From: Maribacter sp. PR1
GTDB lineage: Bacteria > Bacteroidota > Bacteroidia > Flavobacteriales > Flavobacteriaceae
DNA length: 64,000 bases
Assembly: GCF_028464145.1 (NCBI RefSeq)
Contig: NZ_JAQPCG010000002.1
Span: forward strand, 434,001 to 498,000
Reading direction: 5' to 3'
Below are positions 33,905 to 42,426 of this stretch, piece after piece. The translations under genes were made by a program, and so were the position numbers. The notes under the pieces are model-generated. The model was given only the letters and a program-made list of their open reading frames with translations. It was not told the origin of the DNA and searched no databases. Positions within the stretch are counted from its first letter, which is position 1, and every line of letters begins with the position of its first letter.

Positions 33905-34466
33905 AGTTTGGAGGTAAAGACTTCCTTGTTTTCTTCATTTTCCCGTTGGCATCAAATAATATCTCATAGTCATAATATCCCTTGTCTTTTTTACCAGCAA
34001 CTATAAATTCATAATTTATGGTCGGTAGAAGTAAGTTCTGAAAAGCATTTTTAATCGTTTTTTCCAACGATTCGTTTTTATAGGTAGGATATTGTTGCTG
34101 TATCCTTTTAATACGATGTTTGGTAAATGAACTTCCGAGATAGCGCTCAATGTTTTCGCATGTTTCCGAGGGGATATCTACTTTTTTTATTAATATTTCC
34201 ACATCTTCTAGAACGCCTTCTTCATTAAATTCAACACTATACCAAAGTCTGTCTTTTTTAAACTTAGCCTCATAACTAACTTTGGTACTATCCGTTTCGC
34301 GATAAAATTTTATACGTCTAGCATCATCCAGTTTTTCATCGATGAGTTCAAGCGCGGAGGAAGGAAATTGTGATTTCTTAATTCTATATTCCCTTTCATA
34401 TTTGTGCTGTGCGTTTAAGGAAACACACAGCAAAGCGAATAGCAATAGAATATTAAACTTCTTCAT
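33885..34466 (-). CDS. Secreted protein with PepSY/BLIP-like domain organisation
   Basis: 193 residues with a signal peptide (MKKFNILLLFALLCVSLNAQ). The mature chain seems to hold two repeats of a helix plus antiparallel strands: FPSSALELIDEKL...SYEAKFKKDRLWYSVEFNEEG, then LEKTIKNAFQNLL...YYDYEILFDANGKM. This is the layout of PepSY-like/beta-lactamase-inhibitor-like domains, similar in kind to the proteins at 20649-21996. Overlaps tag by 14 nt upstream and the DUF2490 gene by 20 nt downstream. Function unknown. Confidence 0.65.
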   Translation of the reverse strand: MKKFNILLLFALLCVSLNAQHKYEREYRIKKSQFPSSALELIDEKLDDARRIKFYRETDSTKVSYEAKFKKDRLWYSVEFNEEGVLEDVEILIKKVDIPSETCENIERYLGSSFTKHRIKRIQQQYPTYKNESLEKTIKNAFQNLLLPTINYEFIVAGKKDKGYYDYEILFDANGKMKKTRKSLPPNYDHVLY

Positions 34467-35016
34467 ATCTAAAACAACTTATTTCATGGTCATTGACCAT
34501 TCCCGTAGCTTGCATCATTGCATATATTACGGTACTGCCTACAAATTTAAAACCTCTTTTTTTTAGGTCTTTGCTTACTAAGTCCGAAAGAGGCGTTTTT
34601 CCAGGAGCTTCCTTATAATTTTCAACACGATTTTTTATTGGAGTGTTATTCACAAAGCCCCAATAATAATTGCTAAAACTTCCAAATGTAGATTGAACTT
34701 CCATAAAAGCTTTAGCGTTGGATACCGTTGCATTAACTTTTAATTTGTTGCGTATTATTCCGGCATTGTCTAACAAATCCTTTATTTTGTGTTGGTCGTA
34801 CTGCGCTATTTTTTTATAATCAAAACCATCAAAGGCCTTTTTAAAGTTCTCTCGCTTTTTTAAAATAGTGATCCAACTTAGTCCAGCCTGAAAGGTTTCT
34901 AAAACGAGAAATTCAAAAAGGGTCGCATCATCCTTTACAGGTACGCCCCATTCCTTGTCATGATAGGCCTCATATAGGTTATCACCTTCGCACCAACCAC
35001 AACGATTTATTTTCAT
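34453..35016 (-). CDS. tag: DNA-3-methyladenine glycosylase I
   Basis: 187 residues from the ATG at 35016 (MKINRCGWCEGDNLYEAYHD); a longer frame to 35052 adds 12 residues without support. Removes 3-methyladenine from alkylated DNA. Cys6, His19 and the C-terminal NDHEISC (His and Cys) match the structural zinc ligands of E. coli Tag. The catalytic Glu lies in the FEFLVLETFQAGLSWITIL segment. First gene of a probable three-gene overlapping unit with the PepSY-like and DUF2490 genes. Confidence 0.95.
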   Translation of the reverse strand: MKINRCGWCEGDNLYEAYHDKEWGVPVKDDATLFEFLVLETFQAGLSWITILKKRENFKKAFDGFDYKKIAQYDQHKIKDLLDNAGIIRNKLKVNATVSNAKAFMEVQSTFGSFSNYYWGFVNNTPIKNRVENYKEAPGKTPLSDLVSKDLKKRGFKFVGSTVIYAMMQATGMVNDHEISCFRYEEV

Positions 35017-35056
35017 AGGAAATGTATTAAACCACAATTCAAATTCTAACAAATGT

Positions 35057-35093
35057 AAAAATTCCCGCTACAAAATCTTGTAGCGGGAATTTT
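35057..35093 (-). terminator. Terminator after the 125-residue secreted protein gene
   Basis: A 16-bp stem (35057-35072 with 35078-35093), core TTCCCGCTACAA/TTGTAGCGGGAA with A/T-rich flanks on both sides. It lies between the 35115 stop codon and tag. Confidence 0.88.
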
Positions 35094-35114
35094 ATTCTAT
35101 AGCATCTTTCGTTA

Positions 35115-35492
35115 TTAATTAACGGCTACGGTAGATTTCTTGCTCAAATCTATGTATTGTAACTCTCCGTTTTCCAAAGCTTCCTCAATGTCCGCTTTTA
35201 CATATTTATAAATGTTAAAGAATTTTTTACCGTTGAGAGATGTAATTTTAATTACATCGTTATCATAAACCTTTACCACTTTTACCTTTACATCGTCCAA
35301 GCTTTTATAGTTGGCAATACCTCCGCGTTTAATAATAAAATTCGAACTTGGAAAATGAATGTGATTAAAAGGTAGGTTAGAGTCTGTTTGAATGGTGAAG
35401 ATGTCGCCAACCTCTATTTCATTAGATTTTTCTTGACCAAAAACACCAAAAGACACCAAAAATAATGTTAAAAATGTGAGTACATGTTTCAT
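35115..35492 (-). CDS. Secreted hypothetical protein, 125 residues
   Basis: A signal peptide (MKHVLTFLTLFLVSFGVFGQ) is followed by a small, strand-rich domain: IEVGDIFTIQTDSNLPFNHI, RGGIANYKSLDDVKVKVVKV and NGKKFFNIYKYVKADIEEAL. I do not recognise the family. Predicted periplasmic or exported. Monocistronic, with its own terminator; divergent from the TetR-led export operon. Confidence 0.65.
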   Translation of the reverse strand: MKHVLTFLTLFLVSFGVFGQEKSNEIEVGDIFTIQTDSNLPFNHIHFPSSNFIIKRGGIANYKSLDDVKVKVVKVYDNDVIKITSLNGKKFFNIYKYVKADIEEALENGELQYIDLSKKSTVAVN

Positions 35493-35646
35493 AGTTTTAT
35501 CGATTTAAGGTTCATAAAATAGTTGTAAAAACAGGAAATGTGGCTTGGATAATGGGTACTGTTGAAAATTACACCCCTAAAATTGTCATATTATCATTAA
35601 CATCCCTATAAATCTTACAATTCAAAAATATAAAAGCTATTTAAAC

Positions 35647-35703
35647 TAACAGTATTATATCTGTTAAAAAAAGTTAAACTTTCAATAAATGATAGTAATA
35701 CTA
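35647..35703 (+). promoter_or_regulatory. Two palindromes upstream of the TetR gene, candidate operators
   Basis: TAACAG-N8-CTGTTA at 35647-35666 and TAGTA-A-TACTA at 35693-35703. Both are inverted repeats of operator size in the 247-nt divergent region, 37-93 nt before the TetR start. A TAAGTTTG -7-like element lies at 35728-35735, very close to the ATG. Autoregulation is the obvious hypothesis but unproven. Confidence 0.35.
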
Positions 35704-35739
35704 TTATATTAGCGAGTGTAATAGAGTTAAGTTTGCAGT

Positions 35740-36426
35740 ATGGAAGAGCTATTTCAAGGAGTTAGAATACGTGTTAATGACAAGTTATTTGTCAAGGATC
35801 CAGAATCCTCAACCCTAGGTAAGTCAATCGTAGAGATTAGTATCGTGATGATGGGCGAATTAGGTTTTGAAAAATTTAACTTTAGAAAGTTGGGGGAAAG
35901 AATAGGGTCCAATGAAAGTTCTATTTATCGTTATTTTGAAAATAAGCATAAGCTTTTATTGTATCTAACATCTTGGTACTGGGGCTGGATGGAATATCAA
36001 TTGGTATTCGCAACCCATAATATTGCAGAGCCAAAAGAAAAGTTGTCTAAAGCAATCTACATGATTACCCGTGAAATTAAAGAGGATTCTAATTTTTCAC
36101 ATATTAACGAAGTTCTTTTAAATAATATAGTGATTAACGAATATTCTAAATCGTACTTAACAAAAGAAGTGGATGAAGAGGATAAAGAAGGATTTTTTGC
36201 CAGTTATAAGCGCCTGGCTAAAAGGTTAAGTGATATGATTCGTGTTTTCGACCCAAAATATAAATATCCTTCCAGCCTCGCTAGTACTATATTGGGAGGG
36301 GCATTACATCAACATTTCTTAAAAAACCATTTCTCTTCATTGACAGAATGTAATGATAAAGTTACACCAACCGAATATTTGACTAACCTTGTCTTTAACG
36401 TATTAAATCAAAATTTTAATGACTAA
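35740..36426 (+). CDS. TetR/AcrR family transcriptional regulator
   Basis: 228 residues. An N-terminal HTH (about 25-75: IVEISIVMMGELGFEKFNFR, LGERIGSNESSIYRYFENKH) precedes a helical ligand domain. The SSIYRYFENKHKLL segment is the recognition helix region of TetR regulators. It overlaps the ABC protein gene by 8 nt and is the first gene of the export operon, which it probably represses. Confidence 0.9.
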   Translation: MEELFQGVRIRVNDKLFVKDPESSTLGKSIVEISIVMMGELGFEKFNFRKLGERIGSNESSIYRYFENKHKLLLYLTSWYWGWMEYQLVFATHNIAEPKEKLSKAIYMITREIKEDSNFSHINEVLLNNIVINEYSKSYLTKEVDEEDKEGFFASYKRLAKRLSDMIRVFDPKYKYPSSLASTILGGALHQHFLKNHFSSLTECNDKVTPTEYLTNLVFNVLNQNFND

Positions 36427-38092
36427 TCAAGTAATGACCGCTTGGCAACGGCTAATAGGTATGTTGCGCTTGGATAAACGTGATGTTTTTCAAATTTTTT
36501 ACTATGCTATTTTCGCAGGTCTTGTAAGTTTGTCCCTGCCATTAGGGATTCAGGCAATAATCAACTTAATTCAAGGGGCCCAGATAAGTACATCTTGGAT
36601 TGTCTTGGTCGTTTTGGTAACGCTAGGAGTTATTTTTGTAGGAATTTTGCAATTAATGCAAATTAGGATTATTGAAAATCTACAACAAAAAATTTTTACG
36701 AGAGCCTCTTTTGAATTTGCTTACAGGTTTCCTAAAATAAAGATGAGTGAGCTTCATAACTACTATCCACCGGAGCTCGCAAATCGGTTTTTTGATACCT
36801 TGACCATACAAAAGTCCTTATCCAAGGTACTCATAGATTTTCCAGCGGCATTACTACAAATTATCTTTGGTCTGCTATTACTTTCCTTTTACCATCCTTT
36901 CTTTATTATTTATGGCATGCTTTTATTAGGGCTTATTTATATAGTCTTCAAGTTTACGGCCAAAAAAGGTCTGGATACCAGTCTGGAAGAGTCCAAAAAC
37001 AAATACAAGGTGGCACACTGGTTACAGGAAATCGCAAGATCTATTGTAAGTTTTAAGCTTTCCGGTAAAACTTCTCACGCCATAGATAAAAATGACACTT
37101 TGGTTACCAAATACCTGGACGCTAGGGAAGGACACTTTAGGATTCTAGTGATTCAGTTCATTCAAATGATTGGATTTAAAGTGTTGGTAACAGCAGGATT
37201 ATTGTTGATTGGAGGTCTGTTGGTACTGAACCAAGAGATGAATATTGGTCAGTTCGTAGCAGCTGAAATCATCATTTTATTAGTGATAAATTCGGTTGAA
37301 AAGTTGATTATGGGTCTTGAGACTTTTTACGACCTACTTACATCCTTAGAAAAAATGGGACAAGTTGTGGATAAGGAGTTGGAGTCCCAAGAAGGTGAAA
37401 AACCTTTTTATGAAGGGGAAAGCTTTTCAGTTGAATTGGAGGATGTCCGTTATAATCTGCCAGATACGGGTAGAGTAGTGCTTAATGGTATAAATCTTAA
37501 AATAAAACCCAACGATATTATTTATTTAAAAGGGGGAAGATATTCTGGCAGGACGAGTCTTCTAAGAGTTATTGCCGGAATATTGGAACCGGATTCTGGT
37601 GGGGTTTATATTAATAATGCCTCAATGAAGGGGATAAACCTTAGCTATTATCGCTCATATGTGGGACAATCCTTGGCAGACGAATCGCCATTTGAAGGTA
37701 CTATATTGGACAATATAACTTTCGGTGATAAGTCTATACCCCAAGAACAAATATACTGGGCACTTGAGAATGTTGGGCTCACCAGTTTTATTAGAGAGCA
37801 ACCGGACGGTTTGCAGACAATCATATATCCTGAGGGAAAACAAATACCCTATATCGTATCCAAAAAAATAGTATTGGCCAGGAGTGTCGTTAACAAACCT
37901 AAGTTGTTGGTGCTAAAAGATCCATTGGACCAGTTTGGCAAGGAAGAGTCCAATCACATTATAAGGTTTTTAACAGATCCAGTCAATGGATGGGCCCTTA
38001 TGGTGGTCAGTGAAAACGATGCTTGGTCAGAACATTGTAATAGGGTAATTACATTGGAAAATGGTAAAGTGGTGAACGAGAAAAATAAGTAG
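36419..38092 (+). CDS. ABC exporter protein with a degenerate nucleotide-binding domain
   Basis: 557 residues. A six-helix exporter membrane domain (about 25-310) is fused to an ABC domain (about 335-557). The ABC fold is clear (FSVELEDVRYNL, D-loop region, VITLENGKVV) but the catalytic motifs are altered: Walker A reads GGRYSGRTS with Arg378 for Lys; the LSGGQ signature is IPYIV (476-480); Walker B and catalytic Glu read LLVLKDP (Lys500, Asp501 instead of Asp-Glu); the switch His is Glu532. Gln417 in the Q-loop remains. No second ABC gene is present. HlyD- and TolC-type genes follow, so it is the inner-membrane part of a tripartite export system, possibly not driven by normal ATP hydrolysis. 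Confidence 0.87.
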   Translation: MTNQVMTAWQRLIGMLRLDKRDVFQIFYYAIFAGLVSLSLPLGIQAIINLIQGAQISTSWIVLVVLVTLGVIFVGILQLMQIRIIENLQQKIFTRASFEFAYRFPKIKMSELHNYYPPELANRFFDTLTIQKSLSKVLIDFPAALLQIIFGLLLLSFYHPFFIIYGMLLLGLIYIVFKFTAKKGLDTSLEESKNKYKVAHWLQEIARSIVSFKLSGKTSHAIDKNDTLVTKYLDAREGHFRILVIQFIQMIGFKVLVTAGLLLIGGLLVLNQEMNIGQFVAAEIIILLVINSVEKLIMGLETFYDLLTSLEKMGQVVDKELESQEGEKPFYEGESFSVELEDVRYNLPDTGRVVLNGINLKIKPNDIIYLKGGRYSGRTSLLRVIAGILEPDSGGVYINNASMKGINLSYYRSYVGQSLADESPFEGTILDNITFGDKSIPQEQIYWALENVGLTSFIREQPDGLQTIIYPEGKQIPYIVSKKIVLARSVVNKPKLLVLKDPLDQFGKEESNHIIRFLTDPVNGWALMVVSENDAWSEHCNRVITLENGKVVNEKNK

Positions 38093-38096
38093 GGTT

Positions 38097-39449
38097 ATGT
38101 TGAACATTTCACACAATAAGCTAAATCAGAAAGTCTCCTTGGAGCATTTTAATTCTGTCAAGAAAGTTTTTCATCAGCGACATTATAAGCATTTTAATAG
38201 GTTTCTGTTCGCTTTTGCCATGATTGGAATTATTGTTCTTTTTTTGCCATGGACCCAGAATATTACGGGAACAGGTTCTGTAACCACTTTAACACCAGAC
38301 CAAAGACCACAGACTATACAATCACCGATTCCTGGCAGGATTGAGAAGTGGTTTGTACGGGAAGGGGACTATGTGGAAAAGGGTGACACCATCCTTTTTA
38401 TTTCCGAAGTGAAAAACGAGTATTTTGACCCTAGATTGGTAGAAAGAACAGGTAATCAACTTAGGGCGAAGGAGGCTTCGGTAAATTCTTATCAAGGAAA
38501 AGTCAAGGCGTTGAACGTACAGATTTCAGCACTAATTAATGAACGAAAGTTAAAGTTGCAGCAGGCACAGAATAAGCTTATGCAAGCCAAGTTAAAAGTT
38601 AAGAGTGACAGTATTGACCTGGAGGCCGCCAAAACGAATATTAGAATAGCAGAAAGACAATTTGAGCGTACAGATCAATTGGAAAGCGAAGGCCTAAAAG
38701 CAGTTACCGATGTAGAAGAGAAAAGAATGAAGCTTCAAGAGGCCCAAGCCAAATTAATATCCCAGGAAAATAAACTTTTGGCCGCTAAAAATGAAGTTCT
38801 TAATTCCGAAGTGGAAATAAACAGGGTACAGGCTGAGTATACGGATAAAGTATCAAAGGCCCAGAGCGATATGTATACGGCACAATCTAATCAATTCGAC
38901 TCCGAGGCACAGGTCAATAAGTTAGAGAGTGAGTTTACCAATTATGAAATAAGAAATGATCTCTATTATATCAAAGCCCCTCAGAATGGATTTATAAACA
39001 AGGCAATACAAGGAGGAATTGGAGAAACCTTTAAAGAAGGTGACCGTTTGGTGGGAATTATGCCTTCGGATTATGATGTTGCCATTGAGACCTTCGTAGC
39101 TCCATTAGACCTTCCGTTAATCCATTTAGGGGAAAAAATCAGGATCAGATTTGACGGGTGGCCGGCAATTGTATTTAGCGGATGGCCCAATGTATCTTAT
39201 GGAACCTATGGAGGTAAAGTGGTAGCTATAGAAACATTTATAAGTTCTAATGGAAAATATAGGGTGCTTGTGGCACCGGATGAAGATGATCATGCTTGGC
39301 CAGAGGCGATTAGAGTTGGGTCTGGTGCAAATACCATAGCCTTATTGGAGGATGTTCCCATTTGGTATGAACTGTGGAGGCAGTTAAATGGTTTCCCTCC
39401 TAACTATTATCAACCAGAAGGAGCACAAGCGGAACCTGTCAAAAAATAA
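38097..39449 (+). CDS. HlyD-family periplasmic adaptor protein
   Basis: 450 residues. One membrane helix (about 36-54), a split lipoyl domain (IQSPIPGRIEKWFVREGDYV, about 75-94, and YYIKAPQNGFINKAIQGGIG), and between them a long coiled-coil hairpin (about 115-280, rich in Gln, Lys, Glu and Ala). The last 150 residues are the beta-barrel part. It bridges the inner-membrane ABC protein and the outer-membrane TolC-like channel. It starts 4 nt after the ABC gene and ends 2 nt before the TolC gene. Confidence 0.92.
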   Translation: MLNISHNKLNQKVSLEHFNSVKKVFHQRHYKHFNRFLFAFAMIGIIVLFLPWTQNITGTGSVTTLTPDQRPQTIQSPIPGRIEKWFVREGDYVEKGDTILFISEVKNEYFDPRLVERTGNQLRAKEASVNSYQGKVKALNVQISALINERKLKLQQAQNKLMQAKLKVKSDSIDLEAAKTNIRIAERQFERTDQLESEGLKAVTDVEEKRMKLQEAQAKLISQENKLLAAKNEVLNSEVEINRVQAEYTDKVSKAQSDMYTAQSNQFDSEAQVNKLESEFTNYEIRNDLYYIKAPQNGFINKAIQGGIGETFKEGDRLVGIMPSDYDVAIETFVAPLDLPLIHLGEKIRIRFDGWPAIVFSGWPNVSYGTYGGKVVAIETFISSNGKYRVLVAPDEDDHAWPEAIRVGSGANTIALLEDVPIWYELWRQLNGFPPNYYQPEGAQAEPVKK

Positions 39450-39451
39450 GT

Positions 39452-40858
39452 ATGAACAAGTACATTATCCTTAGTTTGCTTTTTTGTAGTTCTTTTTTGT
39501 TACATGGTCAAGAGAACGATTCTATTGTACTTAAGTTCAATGAATATCTTGGATATGTAAAAAAATACCATCCCATAGCAAAGCAAGGGGAGCTTGCCAT
39601 AGGAATCGGCCAAGCTAATCTTATGAAATCTAGAGGTGGCTTTGATCCTAAAGTCCAAGTAGACTATGATGCGAAAGAGTTCAAGGGAACAGAATATTAT
39701 GATCGTCTTAATGCAACTTTTAAAATACCCACTTGGTATGGAATTGAGCTCAAAGGAAATTTTGAACAAAATGAGGGAGCTTTCATAAACCCTGAAGAGT
39801 CGGTTCCTGATCAAGGTCTCTATAGTGCAGGAGTTTCTGTATCCCTTGGTAGGGGATCATGGATTAACGAGCGTATGGCCACTTTAAAAAAGGCAAAATT
39901 CTTTAGGGAACAGACTATGGCGGATCGGGATTTATTGGTCAACCAAGTATTGTTCGATGCCTCATTGGCTTATTTTGATTGGTTACAGGCGTATAGGAAC
40001 AATAAGGTCTATTCTAATTTTTTGGAGAATGCCGAAACCCGATTTGTAGGGATAAAAAAGAGTGCCTTGGCAGGTGATATTGCGGCTATTGATACTGTTG
40101 AGGCCCAAATCGCGGTTCAAAATAGGGCTTTAGAGCTGGAGCAGGCACGGGTGAATTTGGTCAATAAATCCATGGAACTTTCAAATTTTCTATGGCTGGG
40201 AGATAATATTCCAGCCGATTTACAACCCAATGTGGTCCCAGAATGGAATTTGGATATGGGAATTGATGCCACTCTGGAAATCTTGGGCAAACCTTTGGAT
40301 AGTTTTTCACTGGAGAACCATCCTAAATTAAAGTCATTGGGATATAAGGTAGATGGTCTACGCGTGGACAAAAGGCTCAAAACCAATAAATTACTTCCGA
40401 CTATAGATGTTGAGTACAATTTATTGACCGAAACCCCGAAATATATCAATTCATTTGAACCCGAATTCTACAAAGGTGGTATTACCTTTGAGCTACCTTT
40501 GTTTCTGCGAAAGGAGCGCGGCGATTTAAAATTGGCGAAAATGAAATTGTTGGATGCCGAACTTGAATTTAATAATGCACAAGTTGCTATTCAAAACAAG
40601 GTGTTGGCCATTTATAATGAATTGGATTCTTTTGAAAATCAAAACCAATTGATAAGTGATATAGTGGCTAATTATCAGCGCATGCTAAGTGCCGAGGAGC
40701 GAAAATTCAGTTTTGGCGAGAGCTCACTTTTTTTAATCAACTCTAGGGAAAGTAAGCTGATAGATGCCGTTTTAAAACAGAACGCTGTTCAAAACAAGTA
40801 TTATACGGCCAAAGCAAAACTCTTTAATAGTTTGGCCGTAAACCCTGAGAATTTATAA
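39452..40858 (+). CDS. TolC-family outer-membrane efflux/secretion protein
   Basis: 468 residues with a signal peptide (MNKYIILSLLFCSSFLLHGQ). Two long helical repeats with barrel strands between them are visible (ALEQARVNLVNKSMELSNFLW in the first, ELEFNNAQVAIQNKVLAIYN in the second), the layout of TolC-like trimeric channels. Last gene of the TetR-ABC-HlyD-TolC operon. Substrate unknown: no toxin, bacteriocin or peptidase gene lies beside it. Confidence 0.9.
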   Translation: MNKYIILSLLFCSSFLLHGQENDSIVLKFNEYLGYVKKYHPIAKQGELAIGIGQANLMKSRGGFDPKVQVDYDAKEFKGTEYYDRLNATFKIPTWYGIELKGNFEQNEGAFINPEESVPDQGLYSAGVSVSLGRGSWINERMATLKKAKFFREQTMADRDLLVNQVLFDASLAYFDWLQAYRNNKVYSNFLENAETRFVGIKKSALAGDIAAIDTVEAQIAVQNRALELEQARVNLVNKSMELSNFLWLGDNIPADLQPNVVPEWNLDMGIDATLEILGKPLDSFSLENHPKLKSLGYKVDGLRVDKRLKTNKLLPTIDVEYNLLTETPKYINSFEPEFYKGGITFELPLFLRKERGDLKLAKMKLLDAELEFNNAQVAIQNKVLAIYNELDSFENQNQLISDIVANYQRMLSAEERKFSFGESSLFLINSRESKLIDAVLKQNAVQNKYYTAKAKLFNSLAVNPENL

Positions 40859-40876
40859 TAATGGGAAAAAGAAATT

Positions 40877-41755
40877 ATGAAGTTAGGTAGGGAAGAGCAA
40901 CGTGCAAATATAAAGTTAGTTGTCATGGACACTTTTTTCTTGATTTCGGGAATTGTATTGGCTGCTTTTGCTTTAGAAAGCTTTCTGTTGCCCAACAAAT
41001 TTATTGATGGTGGAGCAACGGGAATATCCTTACTAATTGCTGAGACCTCCCAAATACCATTGTACCTACTCATCATAATGGTAAATATTCCATTTATTGT
41101 GCTTGGGTATAAAGTAATAGGCAAACTATTCGCTTTAAAGACTGCCATAGCTATCTTAGGTTTAGCACTTGTATTGGTCTTCATAGATTTTCCAGAGATT
41201 ACAAAAGATAAGTTGTTGGTTGCCGTTTTTGGTGGGTTTTTCTTGGGTGCAGGTATAGGGCTTTCTGTTAGAGGGGGAGGAGTATTGGATGGAACCGAGG
41301 TTTTGGCAATTTACCTGAGTAGAAAATTGGGTACTACTATTGGGGACATAATTATCCTAATTAATATCCTGGTTTTCTTGGGGGCTGCATATCTTTTATC
41401 TATAGAAACAGCCTTATATTCCTTGCTAACCTATTTAGCGGCTTCTAAAACTTTAGATTTTGTAATTGAGGGTATTGAAGAGTATACAGGGGTCACGATT
41501 GTTTCGGATGAAAGTGAGGAAATAAGATTGATGATCATAGAAAAATTAGGTCGAGGATTAACCCTTTACAAGGCAAAGGGAGGGTACGGGAAGCATGGTA
41601 AACATACAGAATATGACGTGATATATACGGTAATTACCCGTTTAGAAATTCGCCGCCTAAATATTGAAATAAACAAAATAGATCCTAAGGCATTTGTAGT
41701 GATGGGAAAAATAAATGACACAAGGGGTGGAATGATAAAGAAACGCTCTTTGTAA
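40877..41755 (+). CDS. YitT-family membrane protein (DUF161/DUF2179)
   Basis: 292 residues. About five membrane helices in residues 15-190 (FLISGIVLAAFALESFLLPN, NKFIDGGATGISLL, GGFFLGAGIGLSVRGGGVLDG) are followed by a cytoplasmic DUF2179 domain (about 200-285, YTGVTIVSDESEEIRLMIIE, FVVMGKINDTRGG). This is the standard YitT layout; its function is not known. It lies 18 nt after the TolC gene and could be part of the same transcript. Confidence 0.88.
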   Translation: MKLGREEQRANIKLVVMDTFFLISGIVLAAFALESFLLPNKFIDGGATGISLLIAETSQIPLYLLIIMVNIPFIVLGYKVIGKLFALKTAIAILGLALVLVFIDFPEITKDKLLVAVFGGFFLGAGIGLSVRGGGVLDGTEVLAIYLSRKLGTTIGDIIILINILVFLGAAYLLSIETALYSLLTYLAASKTLDFVIEGIEEYTGVTIVSDESEEIRLMIIEKLGRGLTLYKAKGGYGKHGKHTEYDVIYTVITRLEIRRLNIEINKIDPKAFVVMGKINDTRGGMIKKRSL

Positions 41756-41805
41756 GGTATGGTTTAAGTATCGTACTAAATAGCCAAATAAAGCTTATTA
41801 TAAGA

Positions 41806-42426
41806 ATGCAGACCCAAGAAATTTCATTATCAAATTTACTAGAAATAGGTTGGGCTAAAGGTATGTCTTATCAACAGTACAGACTTTTGGTTCAGAAACT
41901 GGCATTGGAGAAAAAATCAACAGGACCCATCCAAACGGAGTCGCTAATAGACTACACCATGTTGAACGACCGTCGAATGAAGAGATGGGATAAAGTTTTA
42001 AAGCTTGACGATGAAACAGTACTGAAAATAAAAAAGGTAAACCAAAGAATAAATTGGTTGGTTTTAACTGAAAGTTGGTGTGGCGATGCCTCACCTGCTT
42101 TACCCGTGATGAACAAAATAAGTGAATTGAATCCGAACATTTCCTTCAAAATACTTTTAAGGGATGAGAATTTGGAACTTATGAATCAATTTTTAACAAA
42201 CGGTAGTATGTCTATCCCCAAATTAATTTCCTTTGACGCAACGGATAAAGATGTTATGGGAACTTGGGGCTCAAGATCCAAAGCTGCTACCGAATTGGTG
42301 GAGGATTTTAAAAGGGAGCATGGTGAACTTACTGCGGAATTCAAGCAAAACCTTCAAATTTGGTACAATAAGGATAAGGGAAATAGTATCTTGAAGGACC
42401 TACTGAGCTTACTTTCCTTGAAATAA
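41806..42426 (+). CDS. Thioredoxin-fold protein with a single-cysteine WCGDA motif
   Basis: 206 residues. The thioredoxin-like core has LTESWCGDASPALPVMNKI (about 86-104). The active-site position is WCGDA with only one cysteine, so ordinary dithiol redox chemistry is unlikely. The type is common in flavobacteria. No signal peptide, so cytoplasmic. It overlaps the convergent TonB-like gene by 18 nt. Confidence 0.8.
   Translation: MQTQEISLSNLLEIGWAKGMSYQQYRLLVQKLALEKKSTGPIQTESLIDYTMLNDRRMKRWDKVLKLDDETVLKIKKVNQRINWLVLTESWCGDASPALPVMNKISELNPNISFKILLRDENLELMNQFLTNGSMSIPKLISFDATDKDVMGTWGSRSKAATELVEDFKREHGELTAEFKQNLQIWYNKDKGNSILKDLLSLLSLK

Noticed and set aside
36419-38092. Bacteriocin-type exporter with a C39 peptidase domain
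   Set aside because: The N-terminus goes straight into the membrane domain; there is no room for a peptidase domain and no substrate gene nearby.
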